Below are positions 16,096 through 18,604 of a DNA stretch of 18,604 bases, in pieces. The position numbers and the translations under genes were made by a program. Each line of letters begins with the position of its first letter. Positions within the stretch are counted from its first letter, which is position 1. Origin of the DNA: CAZRUA01 sp964603125 (GTDB lineage: Bacteria; Bacteroidota; Bacteroidia; B-17B0; Aurantibacillaceae); the NCBI GenBank assembly GCA_964603125.1, contig CAZRUA010000073.1, positions 1 to 18,604 on the forward strand, written 5' to 3'. The notes under the pieces were generated by a model. It did no database searches. It saw only the letters and a program-made list of their open reading frames with translations, and was not told the origin of the DNA.

Positions 16096-17043
16096 ATGAG
16101 ATTTTTATTTATACTGTTTACTTTTTGTTTCTCCTTTGTCAGCTACGGACAATATTTTATGAAGAGGAATGCCTGGAAAAAAGAAAGGCACGAGATTTAT
16201 TTAGGCGGTGGTATTTCCAATTTTTTAGGTGATTTAGGTGGTAAAGATAGAATTGGTACTGATTATAGCTACGCTGACTTAGAATTTTCATTAACACGTC
16301 CATCTGCAACATTAGGTTACCGTTACCGTATTTCGCGTAATTTTGGTTGGAGAACTGATTTTGCCTATTTAAAACTATGGGGAAATGATAAGTTAACTGC
16401 CGAGCCATTCCGCCATAACAGAAATTTACATTTTAAATCAAATGTGTTTGAATTAAACACAAATATTGAGTACGCTTTTATTTACGAACACAAAGGAAAT
16501 CGTTATCACGTAAAACATACCTTAATTCGTCGTTATAAGGCTTATAACAACTACTTTTATGTTTCGGGTGGGGTTGGAATGTTTTATTACAATCCAAAAG
16601 CAATGTATAACGGAACTTGGTATGCTTTGCAAAAGCTAGGCACCGAGGGACAAGGTTTGCCGGGCGGACCAAGAAAATATCGACGTATTTCTGTTTCAAT
16701 TCCTTTGGCTATTGGAACGCGTTTGGCCATAAATAAAAAATGGACCATTGGTATTGAGTATAATTTCCGTAAAACATTTACCGATTATATTGATGATGTT
16801 CACGGAGTATATTACGATAATGCTGCTATTGCAGCAGCAAAAGGACCCGTTGCAGCCGCTTTAGCCGACCCAAGTTTAAACGAGATACCAAATGCCACAG
16901 CACCAAACGGCGATGGAACAGGAGCACAGCGTGGTGATAAACAAAAGGATTCATACATGGCCCTAGAGTTTAAAATTGGTATGTTTATCAAGCAAAAGAA
17001 AAAAGGTTCTTCTCGCTACAGAGGAAGTAAATCTAAGTTTTAA
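16096..17043 (+). CDS. DUF6089 family outer-membrane beta-barrel protein
   Basis: A 315-residue protein with a Sec signal peptide (MRFLFILFTFCFSFVSYG/Q). The opening of the mature part, HEIYLGGGISNFLGDLGG (residues 32-49), is the signature of the DUF6089 family of Bacteroidota. Repeated amphipathic strands follow (TLGYRYRISRNFGWRTDF, YFYVSGGVGMFYYN, SIPLAIGTRLAINKKW, IGIEYNFRKTFTDYIDDVHG), as expected for an outer-membrane barrel. A low-complexity Ala/Gly/Asp-rich loop lies at about 255-290. The C terminus is very basic (KKKGSSRYRGSKSKF). The function of the family is not established. A 44-residue membrane-protein gene lies 8 bases upstream. No clear terminator follows. Confidence 0.88.
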   Translation: MRFLFILFTFCFSFVSYGQYFMKRNAWKKERHEIYLGGGISNFLGDLGGKDRIGTDYSYADLEFSLTRPSATLGYRYRISRNFGWRTDFAYLKLWGNDKLTAEPFRHNRNLHFKSNVFELNTNIEYAFIYEHKGNRYHVKHTLIRRYKAYNNYFYVSGGVGMFYYNPKAMYNGTWYALQKLGTEGQGLPGGPRKYRRISVSIPLAIGTRLAINKKWTIGIEYNFRKTFTDYIDDVHGVYYDNAAIAAAKGPVAAALADPSLNEIPNATAPNGDGTGAQRGDKQKDSYMALEFKIGMFIKQKKKGSSRYRGSKSKF

Positions 17044-17165
17044 ATTCTTTTCATATTGTTCGTAACGCTCCATTGGATTTGGAATTCTGATGTGCAAATT
17101 AGGTGTTGGGATTTATATCTTGTAAATATCAATTAAACGTAACAGAAACCTATATAAGCTATAGA

Positions 17166-17777
17166 ATGATTATTAAACGAAGTCAATTAAAAAATCTCAG
17201 ATTTCAATCTAGTGTAATAATAATTGTAATTTGTGCATTCTCTTTATTCTTGAATTCTTGTGGTAGCAGGGAGGAAAATGCTCAAAAAACGACCAAGATA
17301 AATCCAAATATTTCGCAAGACACCATAATTGATGAAATTTATTATTATGATTTAGGAAAAAAACAAATGGCTGAGCTTAAATATACGGAAGCAATAAAGT
17401 GTTTTGATAAGGCTATAGCAATAAATTCAAATATTGCTGAATTATATTGAATAAGGGGGAGTGCGAAATCAATGACTGTTGATTATAATGAAGCAATAAA
17501 GGATTTGGATACTGCAATTTATTTAAGCCCAGATAATTTATCATTGGTTGTATCTAGAGGGTCAATTAAATTTAATGCGGGTTTATATAACGAAGCTGTG
17601 AACGATTTTACTTTTGTAATAGATAGTGATGCGAATACTTATTCTGAGGCATATTTTAACCGTGGAGTAGCGAAACTAAGGTTAAATTTAAAGGATGCAG
17701 CCTGTAAGGATTTTTATCTCGCAAAAGAAAAAGGATATAATAATGCTGATTTAATGATAAGTCAAAATTGTAAGTAA
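17166..17777 (+). pseudogene. TPR lipoprotein gene interrupted by an in-frame TGA
   Basis: From ATG 17166 the frame encodes a lipoprotein signal with lipobox FLNSC (Cys32), then TPR units. A TGA at 17448-17450 stops it after 94 codons. The same frame continues at once with IRGSAKS and three more TPR-like segments up to TAA 17775-17777. The interruption falls within TPR helix A: AELY-stop-IRG aligns with SEAYFNRG of the fourth repeat, so the lost residue would be aromatic. A single change (for example TGG to TGA) explains this. Without the stop the protein would be about 203 residues, an outer-membrane or periplasmic lipoprotein used for protein contacts. The GTG at 17103 gives only an unnatural extension before the signal peptide. 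Alternatives are a sequencing error, or two products with a restart at ATG 17472. Downstream of the TGA the sequence is otherwise intact, so any loss is recent. Confidence 0.7.
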
Positions 17778-17821
17778 ACGAGTTAAAAAACTATAGTTAA
17801 TAGCATTGAATATTAATAAAA

Positions 17822-18337
17822 ATGTTTCAAAAGAAAGGCTTTCTTCTATTATTTTTTATTTATGCACTCTTCCAAACAAGTTTAGGGCAAACAGATTCTA
17901 CCATTTTTGCCAATTTTTTTTATGGGATTCATTGTAATGGGATATATTTTCAATCTAATGATAGTATAAATGGTAAATGTATATGTAGCACCAACTATTA
18001 TGTTTTAAAAAGAGATTTAAAAGATTCTTTACTTTTTAATTTTAAAATGTTTTCAGTAAGTAATCAACTGCAAGAAAAAGGACAATTTAAAGCGATGGAG
18101 CCAAGGATAGCAAAAATCTATAATTCAGATGCTTTTTTCAATAGTGATACAACTTCAATTTCGGACTTGAAACCAGATTGTATAATTAAATTTTACGATT
18201 TAGAAAAGATAGGAAAATGGTATTACTATAAAAATAATAAAGTTGCTAAACGTAAAAAACATCACCCAATTTATAATTACACAGAACGAAACAAAATTAG
18301 AACTGAAGAGTTGAAAAAAAAGTGCGGCACTCGTTAG
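17822..18337 (+). CDS. Small exported protein of unknown function
   Basis: A 171-residue protein with a signal peptide (MFQKKGFLLLFFIYALFQTSLG/Q). The mature part has three cysteines in its first quarter (HCNG, KCICS) and one near the C terminus (KKKCGTR). A segment EKIGKWYYYKNNKV at about 130-145 loosely recalls YwqK/MORN-type beta hairpins (GxWxYYxxG), but one hit is not enough to assign that family. The C-terminal 35 residues are strongly basic. The gene follows the interrupted TPR gene by 44 bases and has a weak ATG context. Function unknown. Confidence 0.65.
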   Translation: MFQKKGFLLLFFIYALFQTSLGQTDSTIFANFFYGIHCNGIYFQSNDSINGKCICSTNYYVLKRDLKDSLLFNFKMFSVSNQLQEKGQFKAMEPRIAKIYNSDAFFNSDTTSISDLKPDCIIKFYDLEKIGKWYYYKNNKVAKRKKHHPIYNYTERNKIRTEELKKKCGTR

Positions 18338-18453
18338 CTCAGATTCACAATTCTTAAAAACACAACAACAATAGTTAATTTACTAAATTTTCGTAAATTT
18401 AAGTGTATTTAGTGTTTGATTGGAAACCATAGAGACTTGGGATATTAATTTTT

Positions 18454-18604
18454 ATGAAAAAAGTCGTTTTATTTATTCTGTTTTTTATTGCTTTTGCATC
18501 CTATTCGCAATTGATTCCTGCTAAAATTGATAGTGTGAAAATATATTACTTTGAAAAGGGAACTCATACTATTTTGAATTATGATGAAGAGCAATTCAGA
18601 ACGA
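18454..18604 (+). CDS. Exported protein, N-terminal part only (3' partial)
   Basis: ATG 18454 opens a frame that runs off the window after 50 codons. A typical Sec signal peptide (MKKVVLFILFFIAFASYS/Q) is followed by LIPAKIDSVKIYYFEKGTHT and a charged stretch. The 116-base gap before it contains TAAATTTT/TAAATTTA sequences that only partly match the -7 promoter motif. The family cannot be told from this fragment. Confidence 0.65.
   Translation, partial: MKKVVLFILFFIAFASYSQLIPAKIDSVKIYYFEKGTHTILNYDEEQFRT

Noticed and set aside
1217..16699. Assorted 60-90-codon frames on the minus strand inside the large plus-strand genes
   Set aside because: They lie antisense to well-supported genes, have unnatural compositions and no start context; they are shadows of coding sequence.
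17103..17165. GTG at 17103 as start of the TPR lipoprotein
   Set aside because: It would put 21 non-signal-like residues before the lipoprotein signal peptide; ATG 17166 gives a normal n-region and a lipobox at Cys32.
17448..17450. Genome-wide TGA = Trp recoding
   Set aside because: Every long intact gene here is free of in-frame TGA and uses TGG for all Trp codons, which would be very unlikely under reassignment in A+T-rich DNA.
18379..18400. Imperfect inverted repeat TTTAC/GTAAA around an A+T-rich loop as an operator
   Set aside because: Only five base pairs in very A+T-rich DNA; expected by chance and not placed on a firm promoter.

Overview
The window comes from the chromosome of an A+T-rich member of the Bacteroidota. 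The evidence is: type IX secretion (T9SS) type B C-terminal sorting domains, PorP/SprF-family proteins, a PorE-like TPR/propeller/OmpA lipoprotein-type architecture, DUF349 and DUF6089 proteins, weak Shine-Dalgarno signals, and promoter -7 elements of the TAnnTTTG type. I cannot place it below phylum/class with confidence; the gene set resembles Flavobacteriales and related free-living gliding lineages. No tRNA, rRNA, CRISPR array, insertion sequence or phage gene was seen.

Region 1 (1-9015) is one tightly packed plus-strand operon, cut off at its 5' end, that ends at a strong intrinsic terminator. It holds two tandem pairs, each a PKD-domain surface protein with a type B T9SS sorting domain followed within a few bases by a PorP/SprF-like outer-membrane protein. 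A PorE-like periplasmic protein (TPR, beta-propeller, CarboxypepD_reg-like, OmpA domains) follows. The second surface protein is complete (1235 residues). It carries an IgGFc-binding-type N-terminal region, five repeats of 88-90 residues, three PKD domains and the sorting domain. The likely logic is secretion and anchoring of two giant adhesins, each with its own SprF-like partner.

Region 2 (9034-10737) is a two-gene unit of unrecognised exported proteins. The first is beta-barrel-like, and its true start lies after the terminator hairpin. Region 3 (10748-11340) is on the minus strand: rpsT with its promoter and terminator, followed by a 58-codon ORF of unknown function.

Region 4 (11394-15866) is on the plus strand. 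It has an OmpA-family protein with a jelly-roll-like N-terminal region, a five-repeat DUF349 protein, and dihydrolipoyl dehydrogenase with its terminator. Region 5 (15953-18604) holds a 44-residue single-pass membrane protein just ahead of a DUF6089 outer-membrane barrel, then a TPR lipoprotein gene interrupted by an in-frame TGA, then two small exported proteins of unknown function, the last cut by the window end.

The points most worth a second look are the duplicated adhesin/SprF cassette, the cysteine layout shared by the two adhesins, the in-frame TGA (no other gene here stops at TGA), and the two small genes that length cut-offs would miss.
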